A DNA stretch of 64,000 nt. Origin: Corythucha ciliata. Its lineage: Eukaryota > Arthropoda > Insecta > Hemiptera > Tingidae. How positions within the stretch are numbered: the first letter of the stretch is position 1; each line of letters opens with the position of its first letter. Of the stretch, positions 45,090 through 55,945 are shown piece after piece. Below the pieces are notes generated by a model. It was given only the letters and a program-made list of their open reading frames with translations. It ran no database searches and was not told where the DNA came from. The position numbers and the translations under genes are program-made. Location of the stretch: NCBI GenBank assembly GCA_038030265.1, contig CM075939.1, positions 48,031,253-48,095,252 on the forward strand, read 5' to 3'.

Positions 45090-45430
45090 GGGTTATTCTC
45101 CGCGATTTAGCGACACGAATTTTATCCTCGAATTAGCAAATTTTCCTCATTCAGCCGTGAATTGGCAATTTTGTGCACTTTCAGCCACGAACTTAAACCT
45201 TCAGAAGCCGCGATTTAGTGTTTTCATCGTTTTCAAACAGCAAATTAGCGTTTTTTTCCCCTGGACATCAGCTCTTCTTCTCAATTTTATCGATGAATTA
45301 GCGAGTTTCTCCTATTTTATGGGATTTAGTGATTTTCCCTACTTCAGTCGTAAATTCGTGATTTTAGCCGCTAAATAGCGATTTTTCCTCCGTGAATTAG
45401 CACTTTTTCTCAATTTTCTCTATGAATTCG
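45090..45430 (-). repeat. Short reversed block of ~29-bp monomers
   Basis: Monomers in the CTCAATTTTA..GATGAATTAGCG orientation, opposite to the neighbouring block at 45560-47070. About ten worn units with no termini found. It may be a truncated array element. Confidence 0.55.
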
Positions 45431-45559
45431 AGTTTTACATCCATGTTCCACCACCATGTCCCCAAAGCCATATTATCTTCAGCTATTTGACCTTGCAATT
45501 ATATCGCACACAGTGACAAAAAGGACAAGTAGAAAATGTTGATCTAGTCCTTAAATATA

Positions 45560-47070
45560 TAGATTTTCCAGGCCTAAAATGGCTAATTCAATTCCCAAAT
45601 ATCTTTAAAACATCCAGAAATCCTCTAGTTTGGTTCAAAAAGTCCGAAGACACCAAAACATGGCCTCAAAATCCGAAAATGAGTGTTCCTCGTAGGGAAA
45701 CTTACAATGCGGCCTGTAAAAAAACCAAATTTAGCTCTCAAATTTCAATTCTCTTGCCAAATAATTCATGAAAACTCACAATTTGACCCAAAAACGAGAT
45801 TTTTCGTAAGGATAAAATTAAGACAAAGCTTTAATTCACAGCCAGAACTAAAAAAAAACGTTATCATTCGTTAAATAAAGTTGGGGAAATTGCTAGTTCT
45901 CAGGCTGAATGCTGGAATTGAGGAAAACCCTATACCTTGTGGGTAATGTTGTCAATGCTTTCACGGTAAAAATTGAAAAAAAAAAAAGCTCGTTTACGAA
46001 AAAATTGAGAAAATGCGCTGATTTCCTGCTGAAAGACCCAAAAATGCGTCTTTATGTGAGAAGACTCCTTATAGATTGACAGTAGAAATGAAGAAAACTG
46101 TCAATTTGCGGCTAAAAGCAAGAAAAAGCTCTCATTCGTGGCTAAAGTTTAGAAAAAATTTAGTTCTCAGGATGGAATAGAAAGAGAAAAAATGCTCATT
46201 TATGGCTAAAATTTGAGAAAAAACACTAATATCATGGTTGAAATACAGAAAACCCGCTCATTCACGGTGAAGATTGGCGAAAAGCTCTAATTCACTGCTG
46301 ATATTTGAGGAACAGTTATAATTAGTGGCTAAACATGGGAAAAACGATAGTTATCTGGGTCAAAATTAAGAAAATTCGCTGATTTACGTCTATAAGTGAG
46401 AAAAGACGCTAATTTGCTAGGCTAATTTGAAAGGCGTGACTTCGTGGTTATACAACCGAGAAAAAGCGGTCGTTGTTGGCTCAAACTAAAGAAAAACCGC
46501 TAGTTCACTGTGTCTGGCGTAAACTTCGGTGGAATAACAAGAAAAAATCGTTAATTCGCGGAATACAATTGAGAAAAAGCGCTGGTTTCTTGCTGCAACG
46601 AATAAAAACACCAAATTGCGTGTAAAATTGAGAACAATTTTTGTTGATTTGCTTCTAAAATGAGGAAGCACTAATTAACGGAAACGTTTTTTTTTTTTAA
46701 ACACTACTATTTGTCTCTTCAGTGTTGTAAAATAAGTACATTCATACATTCAGTATTGAGAAAATAGCTAATTCACGGCACAAATTGAGCAAAAGTCTTA
46801 TAGTTTACGTATAAAACTGAGAACATGCGTTAATTCGTGGCTGTAAGTGAGAAAATGAGCTCATTCACGGCTAAAGTTGGGGAAAAGCGCTGGATTCACG
46901 CGGCAGCAATTATAGAAAACCGTTAACTCGTGTTTTGAAATCGTAATAAAAGCCATGAAGCTATGATTTAACGATGCGTTTAAAATTATATTCCGTGTTT
47001 TATTCAAGACGGGAAGAGTCTCTTCGAGATTTCCTCCCCAAGCACCGATAGGTGTAGGTATACGCCTCTG
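45560..47070 (+). repeat. Array element fragment with right end
   Basis: About 45 worn monomers in plus orientation (for example TTCGCGGAATACAATTGAGA). It closes with CGAGATTTCCTCCCCAAGCACCGATAGG and ACGCCTCTG at 47070, the degraded counterpart of the GC-rich right end (GATTTCCGCCCCGGGCCCCGATA and CCACCAGTG). The left terminus was not found. Confidence 0.55.
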
Positions 47071-48241
47071 CCTAAACGGCCTCAGTACTGTAAACATGCT
47101 GTTGGTAGCAGCTCATCCTTAGCCTCGGTGGCTTTTTTATGAGCCAATACCGGTCAAATTTGGGTTTGAGCTCAAGAACCCTTAGGTTTTTAAGAAAGCG
47201 AGGCGTCCGCCCAGTGATCTGATGAGGATCACCTGCGTCGGAGCTCTTTTTCTCGGCTTCTCGTATTCCCCTTCAGATGAGCAAATTAGCATTTTTTCTC
47301 TCTCAATTTTAACGCTGAAATTGAATCCAGACACAACGAACCAGCAGTTTTAGCCGACAAGAGCCTCGAAGTGGTCTCAAGGGTTGACCTATTTTGCTCT
47401 CATTCGTAATCTTAAGCAAAGAAATACATTAAAAAACTGTGAGTGCTTTCATTTTTAGACACGAACTTGACCTAAGAACGGCACACATGCACATGGACGT
47501 GAGCCATACCTCCCCCCTCATTAAAATTCAAATTCACACGCATAATTAATAAAATTCACTCGAACACTATTGTCAACCGTGGTAAAGACATGCAGGCAAT
47601 TTCCCTCACAACTCGCTGTGTCGTGCGGGTCACTAATCACCGGACAGCGAACGAGTGCTTTCGGTTGAACAGAAACACATTCAAAAATACCGTATAAACG
47701 CTCAAAAACCCGTGTTTGTTGCTACGTCCTTGGATGAGAATCCCCTTCCCCCCCCCAACCAGACAGAGTCTGATGTAGGTTACTAGGAAAATAAAGGCAA
47801 AAATAAAACAAATTGAATGTCAGAAAATAACAAAATAACGAAGCTGTTTGAAAATCATTTACTGGGCCTCCACTGATTGCCCTGAATCCTTGTTCTTCTC
47901 CCAGGTCACACTACATAATGCAATCTCCGAAAATAATTATTTTGAGATGGGTAGACAATGTTTCTGCATAGGAAAAGCAACTAATTCATGATTAATTTCC
48001 TTATTCCCCTGTTGACTCAGGCAGCAAAACAAACGAATTGGGTAAATGATTTTCCATTTAACCATTTAAATTATCTCTTTTTGTTCCATTGTTACACCAT
48101 TTGAACCACATTGCTCAGTTTCTTCGGTTTATGTTTTCTTGATTGTATTCACTTTTGAACGGTTGGAGGAATCGTTGAATTCAACAATGAACTTGAAGCC
48201 GGTCCTGTTTTTTCCCATGCTCTGCACTTTTCTCTAACGTT
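47071..48241. other. Non-coding stretch, nothing recognised
   Basis: Includes a poly(C) run near 47746. No coding similarity. The 5' LTR expected for the gypsy element that starts at about 48242 could not be identified here. Confidence 0.4.
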
Positions 48242-48627
48242 TTGATACAGGACACACTGAAATGTCTACAGCGGGATCGAGAGCTCTCGGTACAGGTCAA
48301 ATCAGCTGAATGCTCTTTAGAGTGCTACCCAGCAGTGTATCACGATGCAGAAGATGCAGACGAGTTTGAAGCGGAAGACCGGCTGTTTGGTGATTTTTTC
48401 ATGTCATTGTCGTCCGATATAACGAATAAATATTATATTTTTCCGAGGAATTGGGTCCATTGGCTGAAAACTTTTCAGAACCTTCTTGATTCTATGAATT
48501 TGCCGGGCGTCGAGTTGGAAGATCAAGAAAAATTGCGTCTTCTAATCTGTCATTTGTCTCATCCGGTGTATCATTTCATTTCTGAGTGTCAAACATTCGA
48601 ATCGGCGCTTGAATACCTAAACAGTAT
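48242..48627 (+). pseudogene. Ty3/gypsy gag, 5' part, interrupted by the copia element
   Basis: Open frame with WVHWLKTFQNLLDS and LRLLICHLSHPVYHFISECQ and a break after EYLNSI at 48628. The style is that of insect Ty3/gypsy gag (capsid-like helices ending in a YVK..N.IFARH block). That block begins right across the copia insertion at 52603. No ATG precedes the first residues, and a splice-acceptor-like TTTGATACAG sits just before, so the true start is unknown. Confidence 0.6.
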
Positions 48628-48739
48628 TGAAATGAATTACGAGGACCTTTTAACAAAGAGAACAAAACGAGAAGTGAATTTTTATTTATACACATATGAG
48701 ATGATTCATTATAAGAGAGGTTGGTGATATTTTCCAACA
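48628..48739 (-). repeat. Copia 3' LTR, 112 bp
   Basis: Bounded by TG and CA, directly after a polypurine tract GTTGAGAGGGGG, and containing TGTATAAATAAA, a plausible TATA box or poly(A) region. It is short for a copia LTR but in a workable range. There is no partner copy to compare with, so the boundaries are inferred from the polypurine tract and from the resumption of gag. Confidence 0.6.
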
Positions 48740-48802
48740 CCCCCTCTCAACCGAGCTAGGTTGTAAGGATCATCCCAATCTCCTGTCTCGAGATTTGAAA
48801 TT

Positions 48803-51800
48803 TCAAATCTTTTGAAATTTCAAAGGTTTTGTGAATGCGTCAGCTTCCATCAATGCGGTAGGACAATATTCAATTGAGATGGAGCCTTGATTCAACTGGT
48901 CTCGAACGAAATTTCTCTTAACTTCAATGTGTTTCGTCCGAGGGTTTCCTTTTTCTGAAGCAATCAGTTGAATACAACTTTGATTGTCTTCGAAGAGCTT
49001 TGTCGCACCATGCTGAGGATAACCATAGTCATGCAATCGATTTTTCAGCCAGATTACGTCTTGGGTTGCCGCGGACATAGCGATAAATTCTGCTTCTGTA
49101 GACGAGAGAGAAACACAGGCCTGTTTCTTTGAGCTCCAAGAAACACTAGACGATCCGATTTTCAATAAAATTCCTGAGGTAGATTTTCGGTCCGTCGCAT
49201 CACTCGCCCAATCGGCGTCTACAAATCCGTGAAGGATTAGGTCGTCGGCTGCTTTCAAGAGAAATCTGACCGACAAAGTCCCTTTGAGATATCTGATTAC
49301 TCTCTTCACCGCATTCCAATCTGATTGTGTCGGATTTGACACTCTGCGGCTGAGAATGGCGACTGAAAAAGCGATGTCTGGTCGCGTATGGTTGGCGATG
49401 TAGAGAAGAGAGCCTATTGCCTCCCTGTAACTATCATTGTTCGGTAACGTTTGACTCTTTTCGTGTTTCGCCTTCAAAAAACCAGCTTCCATGGGCGTTT
49501 TACACGGTTTAGCGTCTTCTAGTCCGCAGTTTTGTATAAGTTTTCTGATTTTGTTATGCTGATCCATTAAGAACCCGTCTTCTGTGCGTTCTATTTTAAC
49601 TCCCAAATAGTTCGTGGGCTCTCCAAGATTTTTGAATTCGAAGTTTAGGTTCAAAAGTTGAGTAATTTCTTCGATCTCCCTTTTCTCTCCAGCTACGAGG
49701 AGATCGTCGACGTAAACGAGAATGTACGACCATTTTCCGTTGATGTATCGAGAATACAAACAGGGGTCGCTTGATGAACGTGTGAACCCAGATGATTGGA
49801 GAACTCCATTCAATTTCGCATTCCAGCAGCGAGCAGCTTGCCTCAACCCATAAACGCTCTTGCGTAGCTTGCAAACTGCTTGTGGATTTGAGGGGTCGAC
49901 GAATCCTGGGGGTTGGGACATGTAGACTTCTTCCTTCAAGTCACCGTTTAAAAATGCGGTTTTAACGTCCATATGTCGAATTTCTAATTTCTTTGTTGCT
50001 ACAACAACGAATAAAGTTTTTACAGTGGTGTGCCTGACTACCGGAGCGAATACGGCGTCGTAATCTTTTCCGTATTTCTGTGAGAAGCCTTTCGCAACTA
50101 GCCGGGCTTTGTATCTTGTTACGTTGTCGTGTGCGTCGCGTTTCAATTTGAAAACCCACTTCGATCCGACTGGCTTTCTTCCTTTGGGTAGAGTGACTAA
50201 ATCCCATGAGTTGTTTTCATGCATTGATGCTATTTCTTCTTTCGCCGCATTAACCCATTTCACCCTCTCGGTTTGCGGAAGATTCATTACTTCATCCCAG
50301 TCTTCAGGTTCTTTGTTCGCGTCGCTCATTGAATAGGATTGGAAGCGAGTAGGGGGAAGGCCTTTGTTGATCCTTGACGATCGTCTTGGCTCAACAGGCT
50401 CGAGAATTTGTTCGTCTGCCACGTCCATTTTAGTATTTATTTGTGGTCGAGGTGATTGACGCTTTCCTTCGGTTATGAATACTTCAGTTTCAGGATAGGT
50501 GTCATTTTTCTCATTTTGTAGACATCCTTCATTTATGAATTTAACGTCACGTGAAACATAAACTTTCTTTTCATCTGAGCTCCAAAGTCTGTACCCTTTG
50601 GATTCTGCCGAGTAGCCAACAAATATACATGGTTTCGAACGAGGTTGAAATTTGTCCTTATTCGGAGTTTTGTCCAACGAAAAGGCTTCTGTTCCGAATA
50701 CTCTGAAATACGAAACATCAGGTCGCTTATTGTACCAGACGGCGTACGGAAGTTGGCCGTTTATAGCCCTAGATGGACATCGATTTCGAATGTGACAAGC
50801 GGTCGAAACGGCTTCGGCCCATAAAACGTGTGGTTGTTTTGATTCGTCGAGAAGACATCGGGCCATTTCTTGAAGAGTGCGGTTCATTCTCTCAGCTACC
50901 CCTTGTTGCTCCGGAGTATAGGCTGTCGACACTCTTCTCTGAATCCCTTTTGCAGACAGATATTGGTCGAATTTTGCGTTGCGGTATTCACCGCCGTTAT
51001 TAGTTTGCAACATTTTGATCCTCCTTCCTGTCTGATTTTCGACGAGTTCTTTGTATTTCTTGAAACAGTTCAGTGCTTCACTTTTGTTTTTGATAAAGTA
51101 AACAACACACCAACGAGAGTAGTCGTCGATAAACGTAATGAAGTACCGATTGTGACCTATGGATTCCGATCGCATCGGTCCACAAATGTCTGAGTATATG
51201 ATTTCTAATACGTCAGATGTTCTCTTTTCGGAATGAGCTTTAGGAAAAGGTAAACGAGTCATTTTCCCTCTTAAACAGGCTCGACAACGGCTCACAGCAT
51301 CGTCAGTCTCAATGTATTCTAGACCCGTAACAAGCTTCTTTGATATGACGCTTTTGAGGTCGTTCAAGTTCAAGTGACCGAATTTCTTGTGCCATGTTTC
51401 GATGTCATCTGACGAATCTTTTGTCATAGCGAATGCTTTTTCTCCACTGGCCTTTACGTAATAAAGTCCATCTTTTCGATCGGCAGAAAGTACCACCTTT
51501 CCTTTCTCGTTGCGAACGATTGCTTTCTCCTTTTTGAAAAGAACTTCATAACCGTGATCAGTTATTTTCCCGACGGAGATCAAATTTTGTCGAAGATCTG
51601 GCACGAGGACGGTTTCATTCAACGAAATCGTTTGGTTTTCTTTGTCATTTTGAATTTCTAATTTGACGAGTCCTTTGGCTTTTACTTCTGTACTTGAATT
51701 GTTGGCGAGGTTCAGCTTATGATTACTAAGCTTTTTGAGATTGATGAATTTCCTCTCGTCTTGACACATATGCGAGGTGCACCCACTGTCAAGGCACCAG

Positions 51801-52594
51801 TTTTCTAATCCACGAGTGTTCTGAATTTCATTCACCGACAGCGAACATTGAAAACCATTCTGCTCTTGGGAATTCGCGGAGTGCAAAGACTTTTTAGGAC
51901 AGTTTGACGCTTTGTGTCCCAATTCTTTACATCGATTACAGCGGAATCGAAACTTTCCATCAGTATTTTTCTTAGGAAATTCTCGAAATTTTTTCGTTTT
52001 AGATATCAACGCGTCGCTGTTTTCATTTGTAGCGTGACGAGCGTCGCTTTCTTCGAAAATTTTAATTTTAAGTGCGTCAGGAGCAGGGAGAGTGTCACGA
52101 GATTCGATGGCGCATCTAAAATTTTCAAATTCGTCCGGTAGACTGTACAAGAGCATTATGGTCAAGAGATCGCCATTAATTTCAACTTCCATTTCCTGAA
52201 GTTTATCAACGGTCTCAAAGAATTTGTTAACATGCTCTCTAACGTCTTCTCCCGAATTCATTTTGTGTAGCATAATTTTCTTCAGTAGAGTAGCTTTTCG
52301 CGCTGGTCCTTTTGATTGGTATATCGAATGAAGCTTATCCCAGACTTCCTTTGATGTTTGACAGTTCTTCACTTGTCTTACTTCAGAAGGACTTATTGAA
52401 AGAATCAAATCGGCTCGAGCTTTTCGATCTGCCAAGTTCCAATATTGTGCTTCGGCTTCGTTTTCTGGGCGCTGTTTCGTTCCAGAAACATATTCCCATG
52501 AGTCCGATTTAATCAAGAGAGCTTCAGCTTGTAGCTTCCACGAATCGAAATTATCTTTTCTCAAACTTTCAATTCGGTATACCGACCCATTCAT
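48803..52594 (-). CDS. Copia gag-pol polyprotein, 1263 aa, open but integrase-altered
   Basis: A single frame from ATG 52594 to its stop. Domains: gag capsid-like region (about 15-190, with WDKLHSIYQ), zinc knuckle C219-x2-C222-x4-H227-x4-C232, protease LDSG at Asp269, integrase zinc site H402/H407 and C437/C440, integrase core Asp469, Asn532 and Glu568 (35 residues between the last two), an RRSSR motif near 737, RT with Asp876 and YVDD at 961-964, and RNase H with VDADWASD (about 1125-1132), Glu1167 and EDNQS. Length and order are normal for one-ORF copia elements. The middle catalytic Asp of the integrase reads Asn (AAT at 50999-51001), which should block integration. Otherwise remarkably intact, so probably a recent insertion. 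Confidence 0.9.
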   Translation of the reverse strand: MNGSVYRIESLRKDNFDSWKLQAEALLIKSDSWEYVSGTKQRPENEAEAQYWNLADRKARADLILSISPSEVRQVKNCQTSKEVWDKLHSIYQSKGPARKATLLKKIMLHKMNSGEDVREHVNKFFETVDKLQEMEVEINGDLLTIMLLYSLPDEFENFRCAIESRDTLPAPDALKIKIFEESDARHATNENSDALISKTKKFREFPKKNTDGKFRFRCNRCKELGHKASNCPKKSLHSANSQEQNGFQCSLSVNEIQNTRGLENWCLDSGCTSHMCQDERKFINLKKLSNHKLNLANNSSTEVKAKGLVKLEIQNDKENQTISLNETVLVPDLRQNLISVGKITDHGYEVLFKKEKAIVRNEKGKVVLSADRKDGLYYVKASGEKAFAMTKDSSDDIETWHKKFGHLNLNDLKSVISKKLVTGLEYIETDDAVSRCRACLRGKMTRLPFPKAHSEKRTSDVLEIIYSDICGPMRSESIGHNRYFITFIDDYSRWCVVYFIKNKSEALNCFKKYKELVENQTGRRIKMLQTNNGGEYRNAKFDQYLSAKGIQRRVSTAYTPEQQGVAERMNRTLQEMARCLLDESKQPHVLWAEAVSTACHIRNRCPSRAINGQLPYAVWYNKRPDVSYFRVFGTEAFSLDKTPNKDKFQPRSKPCIFVGYSAESKGYRLWSSDEKKVYVSRDVKFINEGCLQNEKNDTYPETEVFITEGKRQSPRPQINTKMDVADEQILEPVEPRRSSRINKGLPPTRFQSYSMSDANKEPEDWDEVMNLPQTERVKWVNAAKEEIASMHENNSWDLVTLPKGRKPVGSKWVFKLKRDAHDNVTRYKARLVAKGFSQKYGKDYDAVFAPVVRHTTVKTLFVVVATKKLEIRHMDVKTAFLNGDLKEEVYMSQPPGFVDPSNPQAVCKLRKSVYGLRQAARCWNAKLNGVLQSSGFTRSSSDPCLYSRYINGKWSYILVYVDDLLVAGEKREIEEITQLLNLNFEFKNLGEPTNYLGVKIERTEDGFLMDQHNKIRKLIQNCGLEDAKPCKTPMEAGFLKAKHEKSQTLPNNDSYREAIGSLLYIANHTRPDIAFSVAILSRRVSNPTQSDWNAVKRVIRYLKGTLSVRFLLKAADDLILHGFVDADWASDATDRKSTSGILLKIGSSSVSWSSKKQACVSLSSTEAEFIAMSAATQDVIWLKNRLHDYGYPQHGATKLFEDNQSCIQLIASEKGNPRTKHIEVKRNFVRDQLNQGSISIEYCPTALMEADAFTKPLKFQKI

Positions 52595-52598
52595 TTCA

Positions 52599-53471
52599 AA
52601 TATACGTGAAGCAGAAGAACAACATTTTTGCGCGACATGCCCTAGCTATGGTAAAGCAACGGGACGATGAATCGGTCGATCAATATCTGCAGGCTTTGGA
52701 TCTACTAGCAAAGGACTGTGATTTCAAGGCTGTAACATTGGAACAGCGACTATTTCATTCGGGATTCGTTCATAAATGGCTTGGTTTCAAACTCAATTCG
52801 CACATTGGAGCACAATCAGATGTCGTTACAAGAAGCATCTAGCAATGCCAGGGTGCTAGAGTCGGCTCACAAACAAAGTCAACAGTTTTCAAGCGTGAAC
52901 ACCGCATCCTCATTCACTTCGTATTTTTCGCCACCGACATCACCGGCGTTTACAGCTTTCACTCGAGCTAAATGTTATTTCTGTGGTTTCGATCGCCATG
53001 CATCTCGAGAGCTACGCCCCGCAAAAGAACCAATCTGCAAATCATGTTTGAAGAAAGGCCATTACGCCAAGGTTTGCCGTTCGAAGAAAAATTCATCGAC
53101 ATCAGCGCACAAGGCTGTACTCGCCTCTGTCTCAGCTCTGGACAAAACTATGGTTCCAGTTAAGGAGGGTGGAATTTCACCTTTAGCTCTAATTGATACC
53201 GGTAGTTCGGAGACTTTTGTCTCAAAAGCATTTGTTGAAAAACATAAGAATCCTTTGTTTCCTGCAGTAGTGCAGTGTCAATGGCCCCGGTCAGTCATAC
53301 TACGGACATAACTCAGTGCTGTGAAGTACCCATTTCACTCCTTAACCATCACTACGGCAAAGTCAAAATTTCTATTTTACCAAAATTATGTTGCGATATT
53401 ATTGTTGGCCACGATTTATTAAAGAAAAATTCTAAACTTAGTACTAGTTTCGGAGCAGATAAACAAACGAA
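52599..53471 (+). pseudogene. Ty3/gypsy gag end and protease, after the copia insertion
   Basis: The gag frame resumes at 52603 with YVKQKNNIFARHALAMVKQR and continues (ESVDQYLQALDLLAKDCDF). A frameshift near 52780 follows, then a double Cys/His knuckle (CYFCG, CKSCLKKGHYAKVC) near 52970-53085 and the aspartic protease ALIDTGSSETFVS near 53190. Another frame gives CCDIIVGHDLLKK (about 53390), the C-terminal protease block. The sequence then turns abruptly into array monomers near 53472. RT and integrase are not found in this orientation until the C-terminal tail at 59572. Confidence 0.7.
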
Positions 53472-55590
53472 AGAATCCCTACTGCACTGCCAAAATTTGA
53501 TTAAAAGCGCTAACCCGTGGCCAAAATTGGTTAAAGTTGTAGCGTGCCAACAGCTAACAAACCTCAATTTTTATTTTTAAAAATAACAAATACTATGTTA
53601 AAAAAACAACATAAGTCAGTTTCATCGCGAGTTCGTATTTTCCCAATTTTTCATTGTCGCTATAAAAAAGATCTCTAAATTTTTCGTTGGCCGTTATTTT
53701 GTATACCGAAGAGAGCGCGACCCACAAAGTCACTAAACCTTGAAAAATTGACAAAACGCAAATGCGTAGCTTCTGTTCGAGGCTAAAACTAAACAATAAA
53801 CGCTAATCCATAGCAAAAATTTAAGGAAAAACGCCAACGTGGGACTGAAGTGTAAAAAAAAAAACTTAAAAAAACAGCTAATATTGAAAAATTCACGATA
53901 ATTAGCCTGTCATAAATAAAACGTCTGCTAATGATTATAGCACAGTGCTTCCTCGCTTTTCACCCCCTCCCCCTTGTACGATTTTGACGAAATTGATAGG
54001 GGACCCTCTGCTAGCCAACACATATATTCCCTGAAAATTTCATCAAATTCGGATAAAAACTATGGAAGATATGCTTGTTACAAGGATTTGCGGACAGACA
54101 GACAGACAGACACGAAACCGAAATTGTTCAGGAAGGTATAAAACGTGAAATGCAAGTGGAAATTTCGATTTTAAAGAAGAAGAAAAAACTATTTCCTAAA
54201 AGTGAAAACAATGCTTCCGTAGCTCGGAAGCAATAAAAACCCTCGTTTTCAGCTCAAATTGGGAAAAAGTGTTATTCCCGGCTAAAATTTGAGGAAATCA
54301 CGAATTCGTGAATGAAAAATTAAGGTAATTCGCGAATTCACAGATTATAGAAACGCTTCAAAGCAGCTAAAGTTAAAAAAAAACGCGAATTTACAGCTAA
54401 AATTGAGGAAAATAGTCGCGGATAAAGTGTGTTGGAATTTCTAATTCTGCCTTCTGACAACAACTTTGTGGCTAAAATTTAGGTAAACGGCAAATTCATG
54501 GTTATAAGTAAAAGAAAAAACACTGATTCACGGCTAGAGTTGAGATGAAGCCCTATTCTACATATATTTAAAATTTAAAAAAATACTAATGCAGTGCCAA
54601 AATGTAAAAGAACCCGGCAATTTGCGGCTAATAAAGAGAAAATCAGTAATTATTCTGGCTAGAATAAAGAGAAAAGTTAATTTTCAGCCTAAATTGAAAC
54701 AAAAAGTGCTAATTCACTGTCAAAAATGGAAGAATTGCCGATTTAAAGTAAAAATATGGGAAAACGCCAATTCGTGGCTAAAATGAACAAAATTCGCTAA
54801 TACACGGGCTAGAAATAGCTACTGCACTGCTAAAATTACGAAAAAGCGCTAATTTACGGCTAAAATTTAGACAAATTTAAATTTGCGTCAAAAATTGGAA
54901 ATACGTTAATTCCCGGCTTCCTCGGGAGACTTTGAGGCTAAAATTGAGAAAAGCGCTAATTTACGGCTATGAGTGAAAAACTAGCAAATTCGCGGCTAAA
55001 ACTGAGACGAAATCGCTATTCCGTAGTGTATGGTTACGGTGAACAAAAAATGCTAATTTGTGGTAAACATTTCGAGAATTTTACGGCTAATATTGAGTAA
55101 TTTTCAGCTCATACTGAGTAAACCGCTAGAAAAAATCGCTAATTTGCAGCTAAAATTGTGGAAAACGCCATCTCAAGAAATGTTAAAGAAACATCGCTGA
55201 TTCACAGGATACCAAATCTAGCTTTGCTGCTAAAGTTGGGGCAAAGCGCATATTTATGTCTGTATGGGGTCTTTATGTCTTAGGGGGGATTACCCCGCTA
55301 ATCAGTTGCTAATCAGTTGCGGCGAAAAGCGCTAATTTGCTGTTAAAGTTGACAAAAAGCACTCATTCGTTGCTAAAATGGAGAAATTCGCAGTTTAAAC
55401 TAGGCATAAGCGCTGTTTAGCGGATAGACTGTGGAAATAGCGGTAATTTGCCTGCAATATATGGAAAAGGCCATGGCTAAAATTAGGAAAAGGCCTTAGA
55501 GGTTACCAATAGAGGTTTTATGCATAGTTAGAGACTTTTAGGGGCCTCTTGAAGATTTCCGCCCCGGGCCCCGATATAGGTCCACCAGTG
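53472..55590 (+). mobile_element. Array element, left end missing (element F)
   Basis: Monomers in plus orientation begin directly after the gypsy protease region, without the CAGTAGCG left end or its subterminal region, and run to the GC-rich right end finishing CCACCAGTG at 55590. A non-array insert occupies about 53935-54235. It contains a (GACA)n tract at 54095-54112 and the words TTTCATCAAATTCGGATAAA and CTATGGAAGATATGC, a pattern seen in dispersed insect repeats. The left truncation makes transposition history unclear. Confidence 0.6.
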
Positions 55591-55945
55591 ACCTCACCTC
55601 CTTTTCAGCTCACGATCCACCAGTGCTCGCCGATTCGGTACTAAATACTTCGTGACAACTTGCCTACTTTTTTTTGCGCATCGCGGCGCAGCGCCATTTC
55701 GCGCTGCTACATTTTGTCAACTTGTCTATTGAAGGACCTGATATTTTTGAATTATTTATTTTTCGTGTTTTTCGCACTATCTGCCGTCGAAATCGAATTT
55801 TTTAAAAGTATTTTAAATTGTATTTGTATTTTATTCAAAGTACAATTCAAAAAGTATTTGTATTTCAGTATTTAAAATACATTTTTGAAAGTATTTTGGG
55901 CTTTGTATTTAAAATACATTTTCAAAGTATTTTGCCCACCCCTGG
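55105..55945 (+). mobile_element. Composite repeat, copy 2
   Basis: Partner of 2709-3480. It starts in array monomers at TCATACTGAGTAAACC, passes the hAT-like right end at 55590 and ends GCCCACCCCTGG at 55945. Beyond this the gypsy integrase (minus) begins, so the segment breaks that integrase. An extra stretch near 55255-55320 (TATGTCTGTATGGGGTC) and a second near 55440-55470 distinguish it from copy 1. Confidence 0.65.

Larger units (their letters stand above)
48628..52598 (-). mobile_element. Ty1/copia retrotransposon lacking a 5' LTR
   Basis: 3971 bp inserted in a gypsy gag. On the minus strand it starts TGAAATGAAT at 52598, opens its ORF four bases in, runs through gag-pol, then a polypurine tract (complement of 48740-48752) and a 112-bp LTR that starts TGTTGG at 48739 and ends TTCATTTCA at 48628. 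The ends form a 10-bp inverted repeat. Flanking 5-mers are AGTAT (48623-48627) and AATAT (52599-52603), 4/5 identical. No second LTR or primer-binding site exists on the 5' side because the gypsy gag resumes at once. Confidence 0.75.

Noticed and set aside
53935..54235. A separate SINE or MITE in the array
   Set aside because: The (GACA)n insert is clearly foreign to the array, but I could not define ends, Pol III boxes or a duplication, so it is only described in the array entry.
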